A program made the position numbers and the translations under genes. Shown here in pieces: positions 7,968-16,176 of a DNA stretch of 43,579 nucleotides. Every line of letters starts with the position of its first letter. Within the stretch, counting starts at the first letter, position 1. The notes beneath the pieces were generated by a model that saw only the letters and a program-made list of their open reading frames with translations, searched no databases and had not been told where the DNA came from. The stretch is from Anaerolineae bacterium (GTDB lineage: Bacteria; Chloroflexota; Anaerolineae; B4-G1; SLSP01): positions 1 to 43,579 of the forward strand of contig JAFGFB010000319.1 of assembly GCA_016931315.1 (NCBI GenBank), in the 5' to 3' direction.

Positions 7968-9626
7968 CTACAGGCGTCGAATCGGATACAGCTCGCCTTC
8001 CACAAAGCCTCGTTCGCGGTAATAGGGCCGGGTTCCCACAGCAGCGATAACTGCCAGCTCGCGGAACCCGGCTTTGCGCGCCAGGTCGCCTGCGATTTCC
8101 AGCAGCTGTGTTCCCAATCCACGGTGCTGCTCCCCCCACCCCCGTTGCCCCAGTTCCTGTGCCGGACCATAAATGTGGACCTCGCGAATCATGGCTGCCT
8201 CGCGGATTTCCGGAAGGGGGATTTCTGTGCGTGGAGCGTTAGGAAGCGAAAGCCGCAAAAAGCCTGCCAGGCGCTCTTCAGGGGTTAATACCTGCAGAAA
8301 GTGCTCCACCGTGGCATCCGTATCGTAAGTGACATCTTCAATACGGCTGCCATTGCCCCCTGCTTGAGTGCTCAAAAACTCTTGCCCTGCATTACCTTTG
8401 CCCTGTTGCTCGTGCATTTCGCGACCCCGCACCTCGCGGCAGCGAATACACTGGCACTGCAATCCGCGCGCTTGCATCGTTTGCTGCACTACCTGGCGCA
8501 GGTTGCTCTTACGGGTTCCCGCGACGATATACGACGCCGGAATATCCCGCATCAGGCGGTTGATCCGGCAATACGGGGGTACCAGGGTCTTGCACTTCAC
8601 CAGCAGCTCAATCAGGTCTGCTTCCTCGTACGGCGCATACTCTCCCGCCGCCCACAAATCGTAGAGCGTTGTGCCCTCGATCAACGCCGTTGGGTACACT
8701 TTGAGCTCGTCCGGGCGTAGCGCTGGATCGCTCCACAGCCGCGCAAAATCGGCAAGGTCGGATTCCAATGTCGCGCCGAGGAGGTTGGGCATCCAATGCA
8801 ATACCACCTTGAACCCCCCGAGCCGTAAAAGGCTCACCGCTTTCCGGGTCTGGGCGACAGTGTGCCCGCGCCGGTTGAGCAGCAGAACCCGATCTTCGAG
8901 GCTCTGCGCGCCAATCTGCACTTTGGTCACGCCGTTTCTACGGAGACCCACTAACGCCTGGGGTGTAATGCAATCGGGCCGTGTCTCGATAACCAGGCCC
9001 ACGTTCCGGTGTGGCGCCCGCTCATTTTCCAGGTGTGCCTCTTGTAACGTTGCCGATTCTGTCTCATTCATCGCATCGAAGCAACGGCGCAGGAACCACT
9101 CCTGGTACTCTGCCGGATAACAGGACCAGGTCCCCCCAAGAACCAATAACTCCACTTTGTCCACCGGGTGACCAATAGCATTAAGCGCGGTGATTCGCCC
9201 GGCGGTCTGCGCGAAGGGATCGTAGTTGTATTGTAGCGCACGCAACACCCCCGGTTCTCCATCGAGATAGCTTTTAGGGGCATCGTGCTGGGCGGGGCAG
9301 AAAATACATTTCCCCGGGCAGGGATACGGTTCGGTCAACACGGCCACAGGGGTCACACCGGAGATCGTTCGTACCGGACGCCCGCGCAATCGTCGCTCAA
9401 GGTCGGCGCGCGGCGCAAATGCGCCTTCCGCGACCAGGCGGCGATAAGCCTCAAGCAGCTGCGATTTTGCATAGGTGCCTGAAGGGCTCGGATAGCGCCG
9501 TAGAATATCTGAGTAGTCCTCCGTATCCTCAGCCAGCGCTGCCACCGCATGAAGAATATGGTAGACGCGCTCGCGTTCCTCGGGCGCGGATAAATCTATT
9601 GGTTTGGGTACGCCACCTTTGACCAT
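7968..9626 (-). CDS. elp3: Elp3-type tRNA uridine-34 carboxymethylating radical SAM/GNAT enzyme
   Basis: Bacterial homologue of the catalytic Elongator subunit, 552 residues. The radical-SAM cluster motif CPGKCIFC (C103, C107, C110) is followed by the Elp3 stretch EYQEWFLRRCFDAMNE. The C-terminal GNAT domain has an acetyl-CoA loop QHRGLGTQLLE and ends in YYRERGF. Elp3 uses acetyl-CoA and a SAM radical to place a carboxymethyl group (cm5) on wobble uridine of tRNA; a Dehalococcoides Elp3 has been studied structurally. A linker around the Cys-rich CQCIRCRE is followed by a low-complexity Gly/Gln insert. TATAAT lies 7 nt before ATG 9626, suggesting a leaderless mRNA. No other Elongator subunit is nearby. 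It diverges from a Trm9-like methyltransferase. Confidence 0.93.
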   Translation of the reverse strand: MVKGGVPKPIDLSAPEERERVYHILHAVAALAEDTEDYSDILRRYPSPSGTYAKSQLLEAYRRLVAEGAFAPRADLERRLRGRPVRTISGVTPVAVLTEPYPCPGKCIFCPAQHDAPKSYLDGEPGVLRALQYNYDPFAQTAGRITALNAIGHPVDKVELLVLGGTWSCYPAEYQEWFLRRCFDAMNETESATLQEAHLENERAPHRNVGLVIETRPDCITPQALVGLRRNGVTKVQIGAQSLEDRVLLLNRRGHTVAQTRKAVSLLRLGGFKVVLHWMPNLLGATLESDLADFARLWSDPALRPDELKVYPTALIEGTTLYDLWAAGEYAPYEEADLIELLVKCKTLVPPYCRINRLMRDIPASYIVAGTRKSNLRQVVQQTMQARGLQCQCIRCREVRGREMHEQQGKGNAGQEFLSTQAGGNGSRIEDVTYDTDATVEHFLQVLTPEERLAGFLRLSLPNAPRTEIPLPEIREAAMIREVHIYGPAQELGQRGWGEQHRGLGTQLLEIAGDLARKAGFRELAVIAAVGTRPYYRERGFVEGELYPIRRL

Positions 9627-9633
9627 ACCCCCT

Positions 9634-9639
9634 ATTATA
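9634..9639 (-). promoter_or_regulatory. -10 element of elp3, seven bases before the start codon
   Basis: TATAAT on the minus strand (9639-9634), with 7 nt to ATG 9626, so transcription should begin at or next to the start codon. The block TATAATAGGGGGTATG closely resembles that of the divergent gene (TATAATAGGTGTATG). No good -35 box is visible. Confidence 0.5.
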
Positions 9640-9761
9640 ACTCAAGTTGGGTTTTGGAGGGTCTTGGTTGGGGTGTTTGGGTTTTGATTAGTTTTATGCA
9701 ATAAACACCTCTTTTTGACAGCAAAACCTATTTCCATAACAGTGTCATAAGAATAAAGGAC

Positions 9762-9790
9762 TTTTCAAATAGTGATTTCTCGCCTATAAT
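9762..9790 (+). promoter_or_regulatory. Leaderless-type promoter of the methyltransferase
   Basis: TTTTCA (9762-9767), 17 bp, TATAAT (9785-9790), then only 6 nt to ATG 9797. The expected transcription start coincides with the start codon. The same -35 hexamer, spacing and distance occur before the gene at 23801. Confidence 0.6.
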
Positions 9791-9796
9791 AGGTGT

Positions 9797-10507
9797 ATGC
9801 AACAAGAAGTCATAAAGCAACTCAATGAATTGAACCGTAATTTCTATAATCACTTTGCTGACACTTTTGCCGACTCGCGTGGGGCAAATGAGCCTGGCAT
9901 GAAATATGCGCTCGCGTTGATTGAGCCTGGTCAGCGCGTGCTTGAGCTGGGGTGTGCACAGGGACGCTTTGCGCGGCTTCTTCCAGCGGGTTGCCAGTAT
10001 CTAGGGGTGGATTTTTCAGCTTCGCTGATAGCGCTTGCCCGAAGCCAGGCTTACCCTATCCTCGCGCATTTTGTGGTCGCGGATTTGATGGAGCAGGATT
10101 GGGTTGCGCAGGTCAATCCGCCCTATGATGTGATTCTGGCGCGAGCAGTTTTGCATCACATTCCGGGATACGCAAATCGCCTGCGGATACTGCAGCAGGC
10201 AGCGGCATTGTTGCCACCGACCGGAAGAATGATCTTAGCGAACTGGCAGGTGCTTGCAGCCGAACGGTTTCGCAAACGCCTTCAGCCCTGGGAAAGCATT
10301 GGATTATCAGAGTCTGATGTTGAACCTGGCGATTGTCTGCTGGATTGGCGGCGTGAAGGCTTTGGCTTGCGCTTCGTGCATCACGTCAGCGCTGATGAAG
10401 CCCAGCGCATAGCGTGCGATGCAGAGTTGGAGGTTGTAGAAATGTATGCCTCAGATGGACGTGAGGGCAATCTAACACTTTACACGGTTATGGCAAGGCA
10501 AAACTGA
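9797..10507 (+). CDS. Trm9-like class I SAM methyltransferase
   Basis: Cytosolic methyltransferase of 236 residues. It starts with LNRNFYNHFADTFADSR, the helix typical of Trm9/ALKBH8-type enzymes, then the SAM-binding motif I VLELGCAQGRFARLL and YLGVDFS. Next come YDVILARAVLHHIP (motif IV region) and a C-terminal part LRFVHHVS...EMYASDGREGNLTLYTVMA. The order and spacing resemble yeast Trm9 (VVHHW, CWALEQ, YRYYHLY, final GFERDNWWVVA). Trm9 methyl-esterifies cm5U34, the product of Elp3, and elp3 is the divergent neighbour. That function is inferred from resemblance and context; class I methyltransferases are diverse. Its stop overlaps the next start as TGATG. The mRNA is probably leaderless. 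Confidence 0.75.
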   Translation: MQQEVIKQLNELNRNFYNHFADTFADSRGANEPGMKYALALIEPGQRVLELGCAQGRFARLLPAGCQYLGVDFSASLIALARSQAYPILAHFVVADLMEQDWVAQVNPPYDVILARAVLHHIPGYANRLRILQQAAALLPPTGRMILANWQVLAAERFRKRLQPWESIGLSESDVEPGDCLLDWRREGFGLRFVHHVSADEAQRIACDAELEVVEMYASDGREGNLTLYTVMARQN

Positions 10508-10998
10508 TGAGAAAACAAAGCTCGCATTCTCCCTGTCAAAGCCACCCATGCAAAATTCGGCTGCTCTGCGGCATACCAGGGATGCTTTTGCTCGTGCTTT
10601 TGCTTGGCGGCTGTACATTGTCTCCCTGCCCCGAGGCCACAACGACGCCTATGGTCGCTGCGGTTCTTCCAGATGCGGGGGTCACATCCGGTCCCGAGTC
10701 AGTTTCCGGGGAAGCCGGTCTGGACATTGCTCCTACCACAGTAAGCCCCGGTGATAGGATTTCTATTCATGGCAGTGGTTTTCAGCCTGAAGAAGCCATC
10801 ATGGTCGTCGTCCAGGCTCCAGCCCAATCATACCTCTATGGCTCGCAGGCGCTGCAGAATGGCGAATACGTGCAGGAGATTGTTCTGCTGGAAACGCTCC
10901 CTGTAGGAACGGTGATCACCATTGAAGCGACGGGACAGGATAGTGGGCGCCAGTTAAATGGCGCAATTGAAACCATCAATACCATGGAAAGCAGCTAA
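10507..10998 (+). CDS. Small lipoprotein with Ig-like/TIG-type domain
   Basis: 163 residues. A basic N-terminus and hydrophobic stretch (about 18-34) end in the lipobox LLGGC with C36, so the product is probably a lipoprotein anchored outside the membrane. The mature part has a Thr/Pro-rich linker and an all-beta domain beginning TTVSPGDRISIHGSGFQPEE, like IPT/TIG or related bacterial Ig-like folds. The start shares one base with the methyltransferase stop (TGATG), so translation is coupled although a tRNA-type enzyme and a surface lipoprotein have no obvious link. Function unknown. The convergent neighbour ends 18 bp away. Confidence 0.75.
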   Translation: MRKQSSHSPCQSHPCKIRLLCGIPGMLLLVLLLGGCTLSPCPEATTTPMVAAVLPDAGVTSGPESVSGEAGLDIAPTTVSPGDRISIHGSGFQPEEAIMVVVQAPAQSYLYGSQALQNGEYVQEIVLLETLPVGTVITIEATGQDSGRQLNGAIETINTMESS

Positions 10999-11016
10999 CG
11001 CGATGGTTTTTCGTAT

Positions 11017-14000
11017 CTACCGGCTGACAACCTTATAAAGCCGCGCGCCATTTTGATCATAGACGATTTCTAGCCAACCCCCGGCTACCAGCGTATCGAA
11101 TTTCTCCAGCCCCGGCTGCGCCATCACCATTCGTTCATAAGGCGTCAAGACCACATACGCAATCTGATACTGCTCGAGAATTCTCCACGCCACTTGCGTA
11201 TCCGTAGTATCATAGAAGGCGCGAACGTCTGCTTGCCGCAGCTCAACAGTTCCGGCTGGCATAACCATCCGTTGTTGTACTTGATGCCAGCGCCACCCCA
11301 CAACCGAAGGCAAACCGGTGTAGATGCTCACCCGATTGCCCCAGGTAATATATTCTACAGCAGCATTCATTTCCATGATTGTCGGCGAACCGGTGATGTT
11401 GTCCTGCATCCATCTGATAAGCGCCAGGTCAGGCGCCAACGCGACAGAAGAGCCGTTCTCATAGTGCTGGGCAAACGCCAGAGAATTGCTCCCATCCAGC
11501 GTGCGCGGGGCATCGCTGACCCATCGGTCCCGTAATTTGCCAGGGATTGCAAACACGGGATAGAGAGCACTCAGCAACAACAGCAGCATCAAGATACTAA
11601 GGTTGGCATCGCCTAGCCACACCCACCGCCCACTGAACCAGCGTTCCAGGCGCACATCGGTACTATCCTTCCCATTCCAGAAGAATGTCCACAAACGCTC
11701 TTGAGCCACGGCTGCGGTGATGGCAAACAGCATCCACACCTGCATATAGGGTTTGAACACGGTATTCATCCGTCCCAAATCCCCCTTGAGCACGATCAGC
11801 TCGACCACCAGGGTGATGGTAAGCGCCGTGCCCACCCAGAACCAAAACACGCGCCAGTGGGGCTGCTGATGGGGGTTCAACAACAATAGCGCCGCCGTCA
11901 CCCCCAGGGGAATCACAATCCAGGCAATTTCGACTCCGATAAAGAGCAGCGTTAGCGATAGCAACAGCGTTCCTACGCTCACCGCCAGCAACTCCTTCCA
12001 GGGAGTCGTGCCCAGCCAATGTTGTAACTGATTTAGCATCACCCGGGCTTGCGCCACAGCCAGCAGCGCCAACGGGATCACAAATTGCCCGTGGATGAGA
12101 AAATATTCTCCCGCCGTCGTGCGGCGTCCGGTCCATGCGCCAACCTCGCCGTAGATGGCGATGTAATTGGAGGTGAAAGGGTAGAATAACACTGCCGCTA
12201 TGCCCCAGATGAGCAGCGGCGCCGCCAATTGATAGGTCGGAAAGCGCAACTGTGGGGCATCTGTCAACCCATCACCGGCTACCGAATCTGCGTCGGGTGC
12301 GTCGCGTTTGGAGAAGAGCAGGGGTAGCAGAAAGCTCACACTCATCAGCGCCAGATAGGTCGGATAATCCCAGGTATTGGTTGCCTGAAGTGCGCCCGCC
12401 GTAAGCCCGGCAAGCATCAGAAGCGGCAGCGCTTTACGGAAAAAGCGCCAGGCCTCGACTATGATAGAATTCGCACGCGAATGCCATTGCGGCGCTGCCC
12501 GTAATCCCCATTGCAGCGCAATGCCGGCTGCAATCTGCGTCAGTGGCAGCGATATCGCATGCGCATGAAGGTCGCCGTACAGAAAGGTGAACACCGGGAA
12601 CTCATTGATAGGTCCCGCCCCCTCGCCCGGTCCGGCAGGGATGATCCGCGTTGCATTCCAATACCACCATTCCGGGCGAAAGGCTAGCGCTTGCCCTTTA
12701 ACCACCACTTTCCAGAAGCCTGCAGCTGCCGATACCAGTAGCTGATACCCGGGAATCAGGCTTTCGAATTGCACCTTGCCGATCTCGGCCAACCCCTTGA
12801 TCAACAGCTGAATTTCGCCCAGATTGCCCAGCAGCACGACCAGAGCCACAGCCCAGATGCCTGCGCGCCGGGCCCGGCGTGCGCTTCCCGGCGCAGCACT
12901 CTCCCCTCCCGACGCGAGATTTGCCGCCAGTGTATATGCTCCTGCCCCGGTCATCGCAAACAGCGTGGGAATTGCCAGGTTGTAAGCAACGTTGGGTAGG
13001 ATGCCGGTCGCTTTGATCAACGAACCGATGAGCACGAATCCAAAGTAGTAGTAATTCATTTCCCCACCGGCAAACCAGGGATCATACGGGGGGAACCAAC
13101 TTGACTTGATGACGGCATTGAGATACGCCAGGTCCATGGGCTTTTCACCACCTGCCACCAGGTGGTAGAAATCAGGATTTGCATAACGCACCAGCACCCA
13201 GCCTGTGTACAACACCGCAAAGATAATTTCAATGCGCAAAAGGTCTGTCCAGCGCTGATGCCAGAATTCGCGCACGCGACTCCAGTGCCGGCGAACCAGC
13301 CAAATCGTCATCACCGCCCATACGAGCAGCAAGCCCCACAACAACAGTTGTGTATGCCGCACCATGTGCAGCGAAGCTAACAACCAGGCGGGATATGCCC
13401 ATAATAGAAGTCCCAACATGCGGGCAAGCCCATATCCCCGGTCTCGCAATGCGGGGAAAAGCAACATCATCCAGGGAAATGCCAGCCACCCTAACAGACT
13501 GAGGACCAACCACCAGAGTAGAACCGCCACTACGGGATAACGGTTTTGCAGTGCGCTGCGCTTGAACATGGCTGACCATGTCCCCCCACCCTCCTGTACC
13601 TCACGCGTTTCAGCATCCATCACCAGGGGTATGCCGTCGGTGCCGGTTTCCCGGGTAGCCTGCTTTGGCGTCATCCACACCGCCTGGTCCGTTAGCGATA
13701 GCGGGAGCAACATTTTCGCGCGTTCACGGGAATAGGCGGCAGTTTTGGCAAAAATCAGCACTCGGGGATGATCGTAGACGCTGAACGCCTCTTCCGCCAC
13801 CGGATAGGGAATTGAGCACTTGCGGGCTGTGGTGTAGCGCGCCGGCGGAATGGTGAAAGGCGCTTCTTGATCTTCGATCTGGCATCCGCCGAGCGCCGGA
13901 AAGGACACAAACTCAGCCGCCAGTTCAAAGCCGAGACTGCCATCGAAAAGCGCTTGATAGTAGGCGACTGTAAGGGGGTAGCGTTGCGGCAATCGTGCAA

Positions 14001-16008
14001 TGGAACCGTAGAGCCGGTTGCTGGAAAGAACGATGTAGTCCACCTCTTCGAGCCAGGTGTGGAGCAATTGCCATTTGCTTGGATCGTCGTTGTTGTACAT
14101 CTGCATGGACGAATCGCTGCTGGAGGATAGACCCTTGTACCAATCATAAAAGGGGTCTTTGCCGTCAATCCTCACGGGCATGGCGTCATCCCAATGCTCA
14201 TTGCCTAGCACCGAGGTCCCCAGGGTGATTGGCGCTCCCTCGGTCAGCCGCACCTGTACGAAAAGTTGCTCGTTAGCCGCGACCGTACACGGTTGCAGGG
14301 CGACTGTGAGTTTTGTGGGGGTGCTGCTTCCGGCAGAAATCTGCACCTCCTGTTGCGCCCGTACACTCAGAAACTCCGGGTCCGCCGCTAAAATCACTTC
14401 GAGCTTAACCGCAGTTGCCGGATCACTTAGTTGCACCTTGTTGAGCGTTAGGTAATTGAGTGTTCCGGCTACGTTTGTGGAAAATTGCAGCTGTAGCGGG
14501 CGCCCCTCTTTGTAGAGAATCGCGTTGGGTTGTACGGGCAGCTGTATCTGTAGTCCCTCTTGCGTGCGAATAGTCAGTGCTGTCGGAATGTTTTCGAACA
14601 TCCACCGCGAAGCTTCCACACGCGAAAAGGGGCGCACGTAGATTTGCATGAAGGCCACAGCCCACAAGACCGCGCCAATGACCACCACACCGGTGGCGCC
14701 ACGACAGGCTTTCAAAACCCAGGTTTGCCACGGGGAACGCTGTTTCTCCAGCGCTTTTTTCGCCGCCGCAGTCAGGGTGACCAATCCCCACGCGGCGAAG
14801 AGCGTGAATACTGGGTAAACCGGCAGCAGGTAGCGCATGGATTTGACCCATTGCACGGCTTGATAGAGGAAAAACAGGGTCCCCCAGAGCCAGGGTAAAG
14901 CCGCATCCAGTCGCCTCTCGCGCCAGAGGGTGCGTGCTCCAAAGCCCCATCCTGCCCATGCGGCCAGACCAAGGGGCAACCCCATACCCCAGAAAACCAT
15001 ATTGACCCACGGAAAGACCAACGGTAGTCGTGATGTCCATTGGTGACCCGGCGGAGAGTCAATTTCACCACTCACCAGCTGCCGGATATACTTCATCGAA
15101 TTCAGCCATGAGGGTGAAAGACTTACATTCCAAAAGTTTGGTCCACTGAAGGCATAAGGTTGTGCGACTCGGAATGCCAGCAGGGCGAGAAAACCCGATG
15201 CAATGAGGAACAAGAGTGTCGATAACCGCTCCTGGAGGCGCAATTTTGTGCCCGAATCGGTTTTCTCGACGCTCACCAGGCCCGCGAGGCCCACCACCCC
15301 GGCAATAGGCCATGTGCTGATTTTACAGGCTACTGCCAGCCCGGTCGTGATGCCCGCGAGGAGCAATACCCAGTCACGGCGTGGGTTGGTGGCGACGACG
15401 GATAGATATAGGGTCCAGGTGACGAACACCGTGGCGAAACTATCCACCACGAAGAAATGCGCGTGTTGGATCGGCAAGACTGCGAACGCGTATAGTAAGC
15501 CTGCCAGCAATGCCACGCGTTCGCCAAACAAACGGCGCGCCAGCAGAACCAGCGCTACCAGGGTCAGCAGGTCAGCCGCAGTCGAAAGATACCGCCCTAC
15601 CAGATGAACTCCGGCGTAACCGGTGTATTGGCCCACATAGCAGAGCTGGTTGGGACCAAAAAGCAACTGGCGCACCAATTGTGGAAGAAGCGGCGGGTTT
15701 TCTGAACAGGCTTGATCTAACCAGGTTCCAGCAGCCCTGGCTGCAAACAGTGGCAAGGTACCATAGACATAACCGCCAAAGCCTCGATTTTCGGGATTCA
15801 GCGGTGAAGTTGTCGTGTCCCAATACTGCTGCGGCGATTCAGGCACCGTCAACGCCGCCGTCACCATCGTTAAATAGCGCTCATCGGGATGCAGATGGGT
15901 CCCCTCATCCCAATCAAGGTCATAAATGCGCACCCATGCTGCGGCGCAGAGGATTAATGCTAGTGAAACGAGAAAAATGCCACGTGAAATCTGGTGTTTT
16001 GGTTGCAT
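11017..16008 (-). CDS. Giant membrane protein: GT-C glycosyltransferase fused to DUF2298
   Basis: 1663 residues with many membrane helices. The N-terminal third resembles GT-C (PMT/GT39-type) transferases: after the first helix comes a luminal loop with DEGTHLHPDERYL, whose acidic residues fit the catalytic position of the clan. A soluble beta-rich part (about 490-800) follows. The C-terminal half is DUF2298, with MNYYYFG at about 984-990 (the Chloroflexi/archaea 'YYY' signature) and FLYGDLHAHAISLP near 1145. It probably transfers a lipid-linked sugar to surface polymers, inferred from the clan only. ATG 16008 is chosen over an in-frame ATG at 16113 because TTGTCA-16-TACAAT ends 7 nt before it. 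The extra 35 codons would lie over the promoter. Confidence 0.85.
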   Translation of the reverse strand: MQPKHQISRGIFLVSLALILCAAAWVRIYDLDWDEGTHLHPDERYLTMVTAALTVPESPQQYWDTTTSPLNPENRGFGGYVYGTLPLFAARAAGTWLDQACSENPPLLPQLVRQLLFGPNQLCYVGQYTGYAGVHLVGRYLSTAADLLTLVALVLLARRLFGERVALLAGLLYAFAVLPIQHAHFFVVDSFATVFVTWTLYLSVVATNPRRDWVLLLAGITTGLAVACKISTWPIAGVVGLAGLVSVEKTDSGTKLRLQERLSTLLFLIASGFLALLAFRVAQPYAFSGPNFWNVSLSPSWLNSMKYIRQLVSGEIDSPPGHQWTSRLPLVFPWVNMVFWGMGLPLGLAAWAGWGFGARTLWRERRLDAALPWLWGTLFFLYQAVQWVKSMRYLLPVYPVFTLFAAWGLVTLTAAAKKALEKQRSPWQTWVLKACRGATGVVVIGAVLWAVAFMQIYVRPFSRVEASRWMFENIPTALTIRTQEGLQIQLPVQPNAILYKEGRPLQLQFSTNVAGTLNYLTLNKVQLSDPATAVKLEVILAADPEFLSVRAQQEVQISAGSSTPTKLTVALQPCTVAANEQLFVQVRLTEGAPITLGTSVLGNEHWDDAMPVRIDGKDPFYDWYKGLSSSSDSSMQMYNNDDPSKWQLLHTWLEEVDYIVLSSNRLYGSIARLPQRYPLTVAYYQALFDGSLGFELAAEFVSFPALGGCQIEDQEAPFTIPPARYTTARKCSIPYPVAEEAFSVYDHPRVLIFAKTAAYSRERAKMLLPLSLTDQAVWMTPKQATRETGTDGIPLVMDAETREVQEGGGTWSAMFKRSALQNRYPVVAVLLWWLVLSLLGWLAFPWMMLLFPALRDRGYGLARMLGLLLWAYPAWLLASLHMVRHTQLLLWGLLLVWAVMTIWLVRRHWSRVREFWHQRWTDLLRIEIIFAVLYTGWVLVRYANPDFYHLVAGGEKPMDLAYLNAVIKSSWFPPYDPWFAGGEMNYYYFGFVLIGSLIKATGILPNVAYNLAIPTLFAMTGAGAYTLAANLASGGESAAPGSARRARRAGIWAVALVVLLGNLGEIQLLIKGLAEIGKVQFESLIPGYQLLVSAAAGFWKVVVKGQALAFRPEWWYWNATRIIPAGPGEGAGPINEFPVFTFLYGDLHAHAISLPLTQIAAGIALQWGLRAAPQWHSRANSIIVEAWRFFRKALPLLMLAGLTAGALQATNTWDYPTYLALMSVSFLLPLLFSKRDAPDADSVAGDGLTDAPQLRFPTYQLAAPLLIWGIAAVLFYPFTSNYIAIYGEVGAWTGRRTTAGEYFLIHGQFVIPLALLAVAQARVMLNQLQHWLGTTPWKELLAVSVGTLLLSLTLLFIGVEIAWIVIPLGVTAALLLLNPHQQPHWRVFWFWVGTALTITLVVELIVLKGDLGRMNTVFKPYMQVWMLFAITAAVAQERLWTFFWNGKDSTDVRLERWFSGRWVWLGDANLSILMLLLLLSALYPVFAIPGKLRDRWVSDAPRTLDGSNSLAFAQHYENGSSVALAPDLALIRWMQDNITGSPTIMEMNAAVEYITWGNRVSIYTGLPSVVGWRWHQVQQRMVMPAGTVELRQADVRAFYDTTDTQVAWRILEQYQIAYVVLTPYERMVMAQPGLEKFDTLVAGGWLEIVYDQNGARLYKVVSR

Positions 16009-16015
16009 GCAGGCG

Positions 16016-16043
16016 ATTGTAGCGCAAAGAGGAAGATTGACAA
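16016..16043 (-). promoter_or_regulatory. Leaderless-type promoter of the GT-C/DUF2298 gene
   Basis: TTGTCA (16043-16038), 16 bp, TACAAT (16021-16016), 7 nt, ATG 16008. No ribosome site lies before the ATG, and transcription is expected to start at it. Confidence 0.6.
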
Positions 16044-16140
16044 GCCCAAAGCGATTTCGTATAGCCTTTTTTATCTTCCCAGAAAGAGAAAAACAAAAGT
16101 TTCCCTCTCTCAATATGACTACGCGAAGTATATCGCAAAC

Positions 16141-16176
16141 AAAAAAAACATCGCTCCTTTGGGCGGGAATCGCGAT
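16141..16176 (-). terminator. Candidate intrinsic terminator after the GH57 gene
   Basis: Read on the minus strand, ATCGC pairs with GCGAT and the inner TCC with GGA, followed directly by G and a run of T. It starts at the GH57 stop codon. The stem is short and bulged, the T-run is good. Confidence 0.45.

Noticed and set aside
13755-14168. 137-codon antisense frame in the GT-C gene
   Set aside because: Shadow frame; no ribosome site and no recognisable family.
16009-16113. 35-codon N-terminal extension of the GT-C/DUF2298 protein
   Set aside because: It covers a TTGTCA-16-TACAAT promoter, and the membrane domain begins after ATG 16008.
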